Positions 1-5,482 of a stretch of DNA of 5,482 bases are shown piece by piece; the first letter of the stretch is position 1, and each line of letters opens with the position of its first letter. The DNA lies in NCBI GenBank assembly GCA_031257215.1, contig JAIRPC010000072.1, positions 1-5,482 of the forward strand, read 5' to 3'. Both the position numbers and the translations under genes were made by a program. The stretch is from Eubacteriales Family XIII. Incertae Sedis bacterium. GTDB taxonomy: Bacteria; Bacillota; Clostridia; Peptostreptococcales; Anaerovoracaceae. Below the pieces are notes generated by a model. The model searched no databases. It was not told the origin of the DNA and was given only the letters and a program-made list of their open reading frames with translations.

Positions 1-1038
1 CTGTTCGTCGGGCTTGCTACGGGCAGCGTGGCGGTGATGGCGGACGCGGTCAACAACCTGATGGACGCGGCATCTTCGGTCGCGACGCTCGTCGGGTTCA
101 GGATGGCTTCGCGCGAGCGGGACAGGGAACACCCTTTCGGGCACGCACGCATCGAATACATGACGGGCGTCATTATCGCGGCAATGGTCACGGCAGTCGG
201 TGTTCAGCTCATCATCGGCTCGGTTGAAAAAATTATGCGCCCCGAACGTGTACAAATCAGTGTCGAAACCGCCGCGTTTCTCGTCGCGCTCATCGCGGTG
301 AAGCTATGGCTCTGGCGGTTCAACCTGAAACTGGCGCGTGATATCGGCTCGGACGCGATCAAGGCCACCGCGATAGACTGCCGCAACGACGTGGTGGCGT
401 CCTCTGCCGTGCTGCTCTCCGTTGCCATAGACAAGCTCGCGGGCTTCCCCACAGACGGGTATGTCGGCGCGGGAGTCGCGGTTTTCATAGTCATATCGGG
501 CATGAGGCTCGTCCGCGAGACTGCCTCGCCGCTGCTTGGCCAGGCGCCGGACAAGGCTCTCGTGAGTGACGTGGTGGACTTCACGCTCGGCTATGGCGGG
601 GTGATAGGCGTACACGACCTGGTTGTCCACGACTACGGGCCGAACAATATCTTCGCGAGCGTCCATGTCGAAGTGGATGCCAACGACGATATAATGAAAT
701 CGCACGAGATGGTGGACATGATAGAGCGGGACGCGAAGAGGGCGCTGGATATCGAGCTGGTCTGCCATATGGATCCCGTTGACACGAGCGACCCGCTCGT
801 GGGAAAGCTGCGCGAAAGCCTGGCGCGGGCGTACCGCGATATGCCCTGCGTGACGGGGATACACGACTTGCGGATCATCCGCGGCCCGACGCGGACGAAC
901 GTGATCTTCGACATTGTGATAACGGGGGAGCAGAGCGCGGAGACGCGAAACGAAATAACATCTGTGGCCAAGGCCGTCCTGTCGGAAGCGGGCGAAGCGA
1001 TGCTGCCTGTTATCACTATCGATTCGGATTATACGTGA
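1..1038 (+). CDS. Cation diffusion facilitator (CDF) metal exporter, probably Mn2+-type; 5' end lies outside the window
   Basis: Reading frame 1 is open from the first base, and conserved CDF sequence precedes the first internal GTG (base 28). The true start, with TM1 and the N-terminus, therefore lies upstream. With codon 1 at base 1, TM2 carries N18-x3-D22, followed by the family signature HPFGHARIEY (residues 44-53). TM5 carries D126-x3-D130. CDF proteins exchange cytoplasmic metal for protons across the inner membrane, and these four positions form the transport site. Asn-Asp/Asp-Asp is the arrangement described for Mn exporters such as pneumococcal MntE, whereas Zn exporters usually have His or all Asp, so Mn2+ is my inference. 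The cytoplasmic part (about residues 200-345) looks like two tandem ferredoxin-like units starting at GVHDL (203-207) and GIHDL (286-290). The first retains H205, H222, H235, H256 and D258, spaced like the YiiP cytoplasmic metal ligands; the second has lost most of them. The gene ends with TGA and no terminator hairpin is visible after it. The family call is firm; the metal is not. Confidence 0.93.
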   Translation: MFVGLATGSVAVMADAVNNLMDAASSVATLVGFRMASRERDREHPFGHARIEYMTGVIIAAMVTAVGVQLIIGSVEKIMRPERVQISVETAAFLVALIAVKLWLWRFNLKLARDIGSDAIKATAIDCRNDVVASSAVLLSVAIDKLAGFPTDGYVGAGVAVFIVISGMRLVRETASPLLGQAPDKALVSDVVDFTLGYGGVIGVHDLVVHDYGPNNIFASVHVEVDANDDIMKSHEMVDMIERDAKRALDIELVCHMDPVDTSDPLVGKLRESLARAYRDMPCVTGIHDLRIIRGPTRTNVIFDIVITGEQSAETRNEITSVAKAVLSEAGEAMLPVITIDSDYT

Positions 1039-1074
1039 ACAAACGGCAAAACTGTCTGATTTCCCCGCCCCCTC

Positions 1075-1091
1075 TGTAACGCGAATGTAAC
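1075..1091 (+). repeat. Helically phased direct repeat TGTAAC-N5-TGTAAC, candidate activator site
   Basis: TGTAAC occurs at 1075-1080 and again at 1086-1091, exactly 11 bases (one helical turn) apart. A degenerate third copy, CAGAAC, lies at 1098-1103. Six-base direct repeats with a 5-base spacer are the usual layout of sites for OmpR/PhoB-family response regulators. The array ends 10 bases before the proposed -10 element, where a poor -35 would lie. The repeats are visible in the sequence; their role as an operator is inference, and two hexamers can arise by chance. Confidence 0.35.
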
Positions 1092-1110
1092 ATCCCGCAG
1101 AACATATCGG

Positions 1111-1119
1111 TGTTAAAAT
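1111..1119 (+). promoter_or_regulatory. Candidate extended -10 promoter for the polysaccharide deacetylase gene
   Basis: TGTTAAAAT contains a TGn extension and the -10-like hexamer TAAAAT (1114-1119), inside an AT-rich patch of an otherwise GC-rich region. A -35 at the ideal 17-base spacing would be CATCCC (1091-1096), which is poor. The promoter would thus depend on the TGn extension or on an activator. The predicted start near 1126 gives a leader of about 120 bases. This is the best promoter candidate in the gap between the CDF gene and the deacetylase gene, but read-through from the CDF gene is also possible. Confidence 0.4.
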
Positions 1120-1136
1120 AATGTAGTGGAATTTTA

Positions 1137-1148
1137 TTGCCGCGGTAA
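1137..1148 (+). promoter_or_regulatory. Short dyad TTnCCGCGGnAA in the leader, possible operator
   Basis: TTGCCGCGGTAA is a 12-base inverted repeat with a perfect CCGCGG core, matched TT/AA ends and one mismatched pair. Its centre is about 17 bases after the predicted transcription start, a position where a repressor could block. It is too short to be confident, and CCGCGG is common in GC-rich DNA. Confidence 0.2.
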
Positions 1149-1234
1149 CAATGCGAGGGCGGCTTTCCTTGCGGGTTTGCGGCGGCGGTTTTGCAGAGGG
1201 CTAACGATAGATGACGCGAAAATGCGAAAGCTAG

Positions 1235-1241
1235 TTGGAGG
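1235..1241 (+). promoter_or_regulatory. Ribosome binding site TTGGAGG that fixes the deacetylase start
   Basis: GGAGG at 1237-1241 is a strong Shine-Dalgarno match and ends only 3 bases before the ATG at 1245. That spacing is shorter than usual but workable. No other in-frame start nearby has a comparable site. Confidence 0.75.
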
Positions 1242-1244
1242 AAT

Positions 1245-2453
1245 ATGAATAACAGCGGCACCCAGAACAACAGAGACAGAAATCGCCCGCGCTTTCGCAA
1301 GCGCAGGGTCATCGTGCCGTGCGTGTTCATGGCCGCGCTTTTGGTTGCGGGACAGCTTTATGATATGTACGGCCCTTCGTTCATGACAGAGAACCCCGTG
1401 GTTCGCGCCTTTGCGTCGAACTCTATGGCTTCGGGGGATGCGGATTCCGGTTCCGCGCCACTGCCTAGCGAGGCAGGCGAAGCAGGTGCGGCGGGCATTG
1501 AAGCGGAGAGTGCGCCACAGCCCGAGGTTCCGCAGGCTGCGATGGTGACGTTCTACGCGGGCGACATCTCGGTTACTGAAAAAACAGTGGAGCCTAACGC
1601 GGCAGGAGGTTACGGAGCGTTGCCCAAGCCGACAAAGGAGGGCTATAAGTTCAAGGGATGGTATACGGAGCGCACTTACGGCAAGCGTGTTGCGAAAGCG
1701 CCGGAGGGCGAGCCCGTCGCGCTGCACGACGGGGACATGCTCTACGCGCGGTGGGAAAAAACGTCAGCTGGGGTGGACGAGTCCGTGGAGGGCCTGCCCG
1801 TGCTGATGTACCACTGGTTCTACGATACGGAAAAGGGCGACGAGCGCCCGACGAACCTCATCAACAACTGGATGGAGGTCTCGGAGTTCGAGAAAGAGGT
1901 TTCGGGGCTGAAAGACGCGGGCTACTATTTCCCGAACTGGGACGAGGTATACGCCTATGTGCGCGGCGAGATCGACCTGCCCGACAAGAGCATCGTGCTG
2001 ACCGCGGACGACGGCAAGAAGTCGTTCTACAAATACGCCGTCCCGATTTTTGAGAAATACGAGGTGCGCGGCACGGGCTTCATCATAGCGAACAAGCTGA
2101 CGCAGAAAAAGGTAAGAAAATACGTTTCCAACTACGTCAGTCTGCAATCGCATACGTATGACATGCACGGCGGCTACGGCGGCAAGAGCTTTTTGCAGCT
2201 GCTTCCATTCGACGAAGCGGTCGCTGACCTCGCGAGCGGGGCGGCCATACTGGGCACGACGGACGCGCTGGCGTACCCGTTCGGATACTGCGACGACGAA
2301 GCCGCCAGCGTCTGCGAGGCCGCGGGCATCAAGATGGCGTTCCTGACCACGGGCGGCAATGTCTACCCAGGCATGGATCCCATGCGCCTGCCGAGGGTGC
2401 GCATCTCGTCCAGCCAGTCAGCGGACGCTTTCCTTTCGGCGTACTGTGATTGA
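1245..2453 (+). CDS. Membrane-anchored NodB-type (CE4) polysaccharide deacetylase with an InlB-type repeat
   Basis: The protein has 402 residues. A basic N-terminus (RFRKRR, 16-21) precedes one hydrophobic segment (about 22-38) with no obvious cleavage site or lipobox, so it is probably an uncleaved anchor with the rest outside the membrane. Residues 50-98 form an Ala/Gly/Glu/Ser-rich linker. Residues 100-172 match the InlB/Listeria-Bacteroides repeat: a VTFYAG start, LPKPTKEGYKFKGWY, and a closing LYARW. The catalytic domain runs from PVLMYH (185-190) to the end. It has TADDG (253-257; D255 as likely base, D256 as metal ligand), SHTYDMH (302-308) with H303 and H308 as ligands, YPFGY (344-348), and LPRVRI near 382-387. 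The five-residue His-His spacing resembles PgaB/IcaB (H184/H189 in PgaB) rather than the HxxxH of PgdA. Known role of the family: metal-dependent N-deacetylation of GlcNAc polymers. Whether the substrate here is an exopolysaccharide or peptidoglycan is not shown, and no synthase gene is adjacent. The Phe of the usual TFDDG is Ala here. Confidence 0.9.
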   Translation: MNNSGTQNNRDRNRPRFRKRRVIVPCVFMAALLVAGQLYDMYGPSFMTENPVVRAFASNSMASGDADSGSAPLPSEAGEAGAAGIEAESAPQPEVPQAAMVTFYAGDISVTEKTVEPNAAGGYGALPKPTKEGYKFKGWYTERTYGKRVAKAPEGEPVALHDGDMLYARWEKTSAGVDESVEGLPVLMYHWFYDTEKGDERPTNLINNWMEVSEFEKEVSGLKDAGYYFPNWDEVYAYVRGEIDLPDKSIVLTADDGKKSFYKYAVPIFEKYEVRGTGFIIANKLTQKKVRKYVSNYVSLQSHTYDMHGGYGGKSFLQLLPFDEAVADLASGAAILGTTDALAYPFGYCDDEAASVCEAAGIKMAFLTTGGNVYPGMDPMRLPRVRISSSQSADAFLSAYCD

Positions 2454-2550
2454 GCGTATTGGTCGCATTTGGCGATTGGGCGCGGCTGGGTTTTCGGCGG
2501 CGTGCAGTATGCGGTAGCGCGGCAGTGAGCTGGGTTTGGACCACTGCGGT

Positions 2551-3897
2551 CTAGCGTGTGCCGCGTTCCCTGCGGCTCTGGCTAAAAATATATTCCTGCG
2601 CGAACTGAATTTTTGTGACGTTGAAAACGCTCCGGGCTTCCTCTCCGCTCGGATAGATGAAGAACGTATCGTCGGGGACGGAGAGCGTAATGCACTGCCC
2701 CTTGCCGCGGTAGTCGTATTCCGTATGCACGGACGGCGTGGACTCTGGCGCGAAGCTCAAAGGGCGGGGGGCATCCGAGCCGACGCCCGAGCCAAAGATC
2801 AGCTGAAAGCCGCCGGCGTCGTGGCGAAGCCGGCCGCATCCAAGGGCGATAAAATTTTTAGCGTTCGGGAGCGATTCGATCTCCACCGCGCAGTCAAGCG
2901 AATAGCTGCCCGCGTCTATCTCGCGCTCCACAGTGGCGCGTTGCCACTCGTACCAATCGGGTATGTGGACTTCGCCCGAAGCAAGGGTTTTCAGCGAACC
3001 TAACGGCTCCGCCGCCGCTTCCTCCACGCCGCTCTGGCGGTCGGGGCACAGCCGCCCAAGCTCTGTCATTGTCCACGCGCTTCCGCAGGCCTCGCAGAAC
3101 AGCCGCGCCCCGCGGGAACGCATTGTGAAGTCCCTGTTACAGGAAGGGCAGCGGTACAACACCGCGTCCAGCCCCTCCGCTCGCCAAGGCGCGTTGATCG
3201 CCATGCCCGAATCATATTGGTAGGCGTATTCGTCATACGACAATTTTTCCTGTAACCGTTCGAGGATTTCAGACGCCGCAGCCTCGCACAGCTCGTCCCG
3301 CGTGAATACCTGCTCGATCTCCGCTTCCAGGCGCACGCCCATGCGCTTTTTCAAATTCCAGATCGGGGATTGCAGATAGTTGCCCCTCATTTGAAGCGTG
3401 ACAACAGGGGCGCCGAGCCTCTTCGCGAGCTTCGCGACAGAGATGTCCAGCTTGGAGCTCGTCCCAACATTGGCATACCTGGCCTCTGGGTAGAGGACGA
3501 GAATATCGCCCCTCTCTATCACTCTATGGATGTTGCGAATGAGCGCAAAATCGTGGATGAACTTACGCGTGCCGAGACACCCGATCTGCCGATATATCCA
3601 TTCCCCGAAATTCTCAAACCCTTCAAGCTCGGACACGTAGTTGGCGCGGTGCGGGAACAGCGCCAGCGGGGTAACGTAGAAATCCATGAACGCGTGGTGC
3701 GTGGCAAGCACGAGGAACGGGGGCTTCAACCCGCGCATACGCCTGCGCTTCACACGTAGCCCGCAGCCGCGCGTCAGAACGAAGCAGGCGAGATGGATCA
3801 GCGGCATGAGAAAAAGATTCTGGCGCGGCGGCTCCCTGTGCCTGTCGAACGGCGTGGTGTCTATGCTCCTGCCGGGCCTCACGGTTTTATTGCCCAT
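2551..3897 (-). CDS. PlsC-like lysophospholipid acyltransferase with zinc ribbon and conserved C-terminal domain
   Basis: The protein has 448 residues. A hydrophobic stretch (about 28-42) probably associates it with the membrane. The acyltransferase fold follows, with motif I H67-x4-D72 (HHAFMD), a block at IGCLGTRKF (105-113), the glycerophosphate-binding-type motif YPEAR (136-140, where many relatives have PEGTR) and PVVTLQMRG (164-172). Known reaction of the family: acyl transfer to lysophosphatidate or a related lysolipid at the inner face of the membrane. Residues 250-271 hold C250-P-S-C253 and C268-E-A-C271, a four-cysteine zinc ribbon. Residues about 310-440 form a further domain starting HIPDWYEWQR. 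I recall the same order of parts in Firmicutes acyltransferases, but the function of the tail is unknown to me. This length is about double a minimal PlsC. The ATG overlaps the permease stop codon (TAATG), so coupled translation is likely. The substrate cannot be read from the sequence. Confidence 0.88.
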   Translation of the reverse strand: MGNKTVRPGRSIDTTPFDRHREPPRQNLFLMPLIHLACFVLTRGCGLRVKRRRMRGLKPPFLVLATHHAFMDFYVTPLALFPHRANYVSELEGFENFGEWIYRQIGCLGTRKFIHDFALIRNIHRVIERGDILVLYPEARYANVGTSSKLDISVAKLAKRLGAPVVTLQMRGNYLQSPIWNLKKRMGVRLEAEIEQVFTRDELCEAAASEILERLQEKLSYDEYAYQYDSGMAINAPWRAEGLDAVLYRCPSCNRDFTMRSRGARLFCEACGSAWTMTELGRLCPDRQSGVEEAAAEPLGSLKTLASGEVHIPDWYEWQRATVEREIDAGSYSLDCAVEIESLPNAKNFIALGCGRLRHDAGGFQLIFGSGVGSDAPRPLSFAPESTPSVHTEYDYRGKGQCITLSVPDDTFFIYPSGEEARSVFNVTKIQFAQEYIFSQSRRERGTR

Positions 3898-5378
3898 TAC
3901 TTGCCCCCATCCTCCGCGCCATGCTCGCCGCGAAACAGATATCTCCTGATGCGCGGAATGCGGCAGAGCGCACAGTAGAGCGCCGCCGTGATAACGAAGG
4001 TCGCGCCCGTGGGCGTCAGCATGAACAGCGGGCGTATGTGGACGATGGAATTCACAGGGTCATAAATCAGCAGGGAAACGGCCACCCCCGCAGCGACGCA
4101 GAAAAGCCCGACCAGATTGAATCCCCGCGTGAAGCTGTACTCGCCGTGCCCTGGCAGGCCGAACGCCGCCCGCAGCGAGAAGCGCCCCCTGCGCACGATG
4201 AAGAAGTCCGCGAACAGCAGCGCGGCAAGCGGCGCGTAGACACAGGCGGCGATAGTCAGGAACGCGCCGAAATATTTTGTTATTCCTCCCCACGCGCAAA
4301 GCCCGCATACGTAGGCCAGCAATATTAATAGAAGAGTCCTGTAACGCACGGAGCTGAACGACGCTTTCAGCATGACGCCGTATATGTACGAGCCGACCGC
4401 CTGCGTGCCGATATTCGCGAAAGCAACGAGCATGAGCGACGCGAGGGCGAACGCGGGGGAAGCGAGCGTCGCCAGCATCAGCGTCGGGTCTTCCGTTGCC
4501 TGCCCCGCTACATGCTGCATGGCTATCGACATGACCGCGCCCGCAACGACGAAAAGCGAGCCGGACACGCCCTGCCCCAAAACGCCGGCCCAATATCCAG
4601 CGCGCTCGGCTCGAACCAGGCGAGGTATCCCCGCCATGCCGCCGACCAAGGTGATGACGAACGCGAAATTTGCTTCTATCGACATGATGTATGGAATAAT
4701 ATTGTCGGTGTTGCCGTCACGCGCCGGCCGGTAGCTCCAAATTGCCTCAGCGGGCACGGCGCGGAACGCGATAACGATAACAAGCACGCCTACCGCGATG
4801 AGGATAGGCACGAGTATGCGCGTGGCAACCGCAATGGCAGCCACCCCGCGCAGCGCCAGCACCGTGCCTGCGGTGGCGCAGAGGATGGCGAGCGGCAGGT
4901 GCGACCAGGAGGGCAGCGGCAGGCCAAACACCGCCGACAGGTTTTGCATGGACGACGCAAAAAGTTCGGCACACACCGAGTACCACGGAAAATTTATGAT
5001 GATTATGAGGACAGCGACCAAGCGCACTCCGCCGTGGCCGAACACCGTTTTCAGGTAAACCCATATGTCTATGCCGAACCTCACGGAGAGAATCACGGGC
5101 AGCTGGTAAATGAGCAGCATGAGCAGCGCCCCGAAAAACGCGCCGATGAGCAGCTGCCCGAAGCCGACCAGCGTCGTGAGGTAGACCCCCTGCGTATAGC
5201 TCCATGTAGCGATGCAGTACCCAGACAGAATAAGGAAAGCGTCGAAAAATCCGAACCTGCGCCCACTCTTCGGGATGGGGAGCGTTCCGAATACCGCCTC
5301 CCGCTCCACGGTAAGCTCTACCATTTCAGCCGCGCCGCTACCGTGTAGGGGCGGCTTCCCCGAACCTGCGGCGCTCAC
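3897..5378 (-). CDS. NCS1-family nucleobase/vitamin permease (cytosine/purine/uracil/thiamine/allantoin type)
   Basis: The protein has 493 residues and about 12 hydrophobic segments. A hydrophilic N-terminus ends in FGTLPIPKSGRRFG (30-43). Typical NCS1 features follow: a Gly-rich TM1 around SGYCIATWS (52-60), NFPWY in TM3 (129-133), a Gly/Asn-rich TM8 area around ANIGTQAVG (321-329), and the cytoplasmic signature ADFFIVRRGRF (390-400). NCS1 proteins are inner-membrane symporters that import nucleobases, hydantoins, or thiamine precursors with Na+ or H+. I cannot assign the substrate. I chose the GTG start because its first bases overlap the stop of the upstream gene as GTGA, a standard coupling junction. 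An alternative ATG at codon 19 (5322-5324) would remove the low-complexity leader MSAAGSGKPP..., and neither start has a strong ribosome binding site. The stop overlaps the acyltransferase start by one base. Family call firm; start moderately sure. Confidence 0.88.
   Translation of the reverse strand: MSAAGSGKPPLHGSGAAEMVELTVEREAVFGTLPIPKSGRRFGFFDAFLILSGYCIATWSYTQGVYLTTLVGFGQLLIGAFFGALLMLLIYQLPVILSVRFGIDIWVYLKTVFGHGGVRLVAVLIIIINFPWYSVCAELFASSMQNLSAVFGLPLPSWSHLPLAILCATAGTVLALRGVAAIAVATRILVPILIAVGVLVIVIAFRAVPAEAIWSYRPARDGNTDNIIPYIMSIEANFAFVITLVGGMAGIPRLVRAERAGYWAGVLGQGVSGSLFVVAGAVMSIAMQHVAGQATEDPTLMLATLASPAFALASLMLVAFANIGTQAVGSYIYGVMLKASFSSVRYRTLLLILLAYVCGLCAWGGITKYFGAFLTIAACVYAPLAALLFADFFIVRRGRFSLRAAFGLPGHGEYSFTRGFNLVGLFCVAAGVAVSLLIYDPVNSIVHIRPLFMLTPTGATFVITAALYCALCRIPRIRRYLFRGEHGAEDGGK
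3904..3915 (-). promoter_or_regulatory. Purine-rich ribosome binding region for the acyltransferase, inside the permease 3' end
   Basis: Read on the minus strand, GGAGGATGGGGG ends 6 bases before the acyltransferase ATG. It offers GGAGG at a long 13-base spacing or the G-run at a normal 6-base spacing. It lies within the last codons of the permease gene, consistent with re-initiation at the TAATG junction. Confidence 0.45.
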
Positions 5379-5482
5379 AGAAACGCACCCGCTACCACGG
5401 CGAAAACGCAGAGCGCCACCGCCGCGCCGACGAGAATATAGTCGTGCCGCCCGAAGCGTTTCGGATACTCGTAGCCTTCCTG
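5375..5482 (-). CDS. C-terminal end of an unidentified membrane protein (partial)
   Basis: A minus-strand frame is open from the window edge (5482) to a TGA at 5377-5375, giving 35 residues. It begins QEGYEYPKRFGRHDYILV: a charged, aromatic stretch followed by about 20 hydrophobic residues ending AGAFL. This looks like a cytoplasmic loop and a final transmembrane helix. The TGA overlaps the permease GTG by 4 bases (GTGA), and this supports both being real genes in one transcript. A basic loop with an Asp just before a last helix is reminiscent of EcfT/CbiQ-type transporter proteins, but 35 residues are too few to assign a family, so I give no function. The frame is too short and too close to the edge to stand on coding statistics alone; the overlap and the membrane-like composition are the main support. 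Confidence 0.6.
   Translation of the reverse strand, partial: QEGYEYPKRFGRHDYILVGAAVALCVFAVVAGAFL

Noticed and set aside
304..864. Minus-strand open frame inside the CDF gene
   Set aside because: The composition is that of an antisense shadow, and the plus-strand frame carries all the conserved CDF motifs.
28..1038. Taking the GTG at base 28 as the start of the CDF gene
   Set aside because: Conserved CDF sequence (LFVGLATGS) continues in frame to base 1, and a start at 28 would delete TM1 and part of TM2.
1039..1074. Terminator after the CDF gene
   Set aside because: There is a C-rich run but no self-complementary stem followed by T residues; read-through into the deacetylase gene remains possible.
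2480..2510. GC-rich near-palindrome after the deacetylase gene as a terminator
   Set aside because: The pairing is broken by mismatches after about five pairs, and there is no T-run. I see nothing definite in the 97-base gap 2454-2550.
2537..2553. Hairpin TGGACC-ACTGC-GGTCTA in the convergent gap as a shared terminator
   Set aside because: The stem is only 6 pairs with one wobble, it overlaps the acyltransferase stop codon, and no T-run follows it on either strand.
2536..3003. Plus-strand open frame opposite the acyltransferase C-terminus
   Set aside because: No domain or convincing ribosome binding site, and it is fully antisense to a gene with clear family motifs.
4512..5348. Long plus-strand open frame (278 codons) opposite the permease gene
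   Set aside because: It is antisense to a clear 12-segment NCS1 permease. The product is Arg/His/Glu-rich with no recognisable domain, as expected for a shadow frame in GC-rich DNA.
1..5482. Defence system, CRISPR array, prophage or mobile element
   Set aside because: There are no spaced repeats, integrase or transposase motifs, terminal inverted repeats, or nuclease/toxin genes. The genes are ordinary transporters and enzymes of uniform base composition by eye.

Overview
The window is a GC-rich bacterial segment with tightly packed genes, strong GC bias in third codon positions and mixed ATG/GTG starts. Protein features point to a high-GC member of the Clostridia/Firmicutes or of the Coriobacteriia, probably host-associated. 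These are an Asn-Asp/Asp-Asp cation diffusion facilitator of the MntE type, an InlB-type repeat on a surface deacetylase, and a PlsC-like acyltransferase with a zinc ribbon and a trailing domain that I recall mainly from Firmicutes. This lineage call is inference; there is no rRNA or other phylogenetic marker.

Layout: a plus-strand half (1-2453) converges on a minus-strand half (5482-2551). On the plus strand, the 3' part of a cation diffusion facilitator gene (1-1038) is followed by a 206-base gap. That gap holds a plausible extended -10 promoter, a helically phased direct repeat and a small dyad. Next comes a membrane-anchored polysaccharide deacetylase with an InlB-type repeat (1245-2453). 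A 97-base convergent gap follows, with no convincing terminator. On the minus strand three genes overlap head to tail: the C-terminal end of a small-looking membrane protein (5482-5375), an NCS1-family nucleobase/vitamin permease (5378-3897), and a PlsC-like acyltransferase with a zinc ribbon and an extra C-terminal domain (3897-2551). The junctions are a GTGA (4-base) and a TAATG (1-base) overlap, so translational coupling is likely.

Function: the plus-strand genes export divalent metal (probably Mn2+) and modify a cell-surface polysaccharide with a metal-dependent deacetylase. The minus-strand unit pairs solute uptake with a phospholipid-type acyltransferase, and the link between those two jobs is not evident. 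I see no CRISPR array, RNA gene, insertion sequence, phage gene or defence system. The window looks like ordinary chromosome. The points worth a second look are domain architecture and regulation: a duplicated cytoplasmic domain in the metal exporter, the InlB-deacetylase fusion, the phased repeats upstream of it, and the coupled permease-acyltransferase unit.
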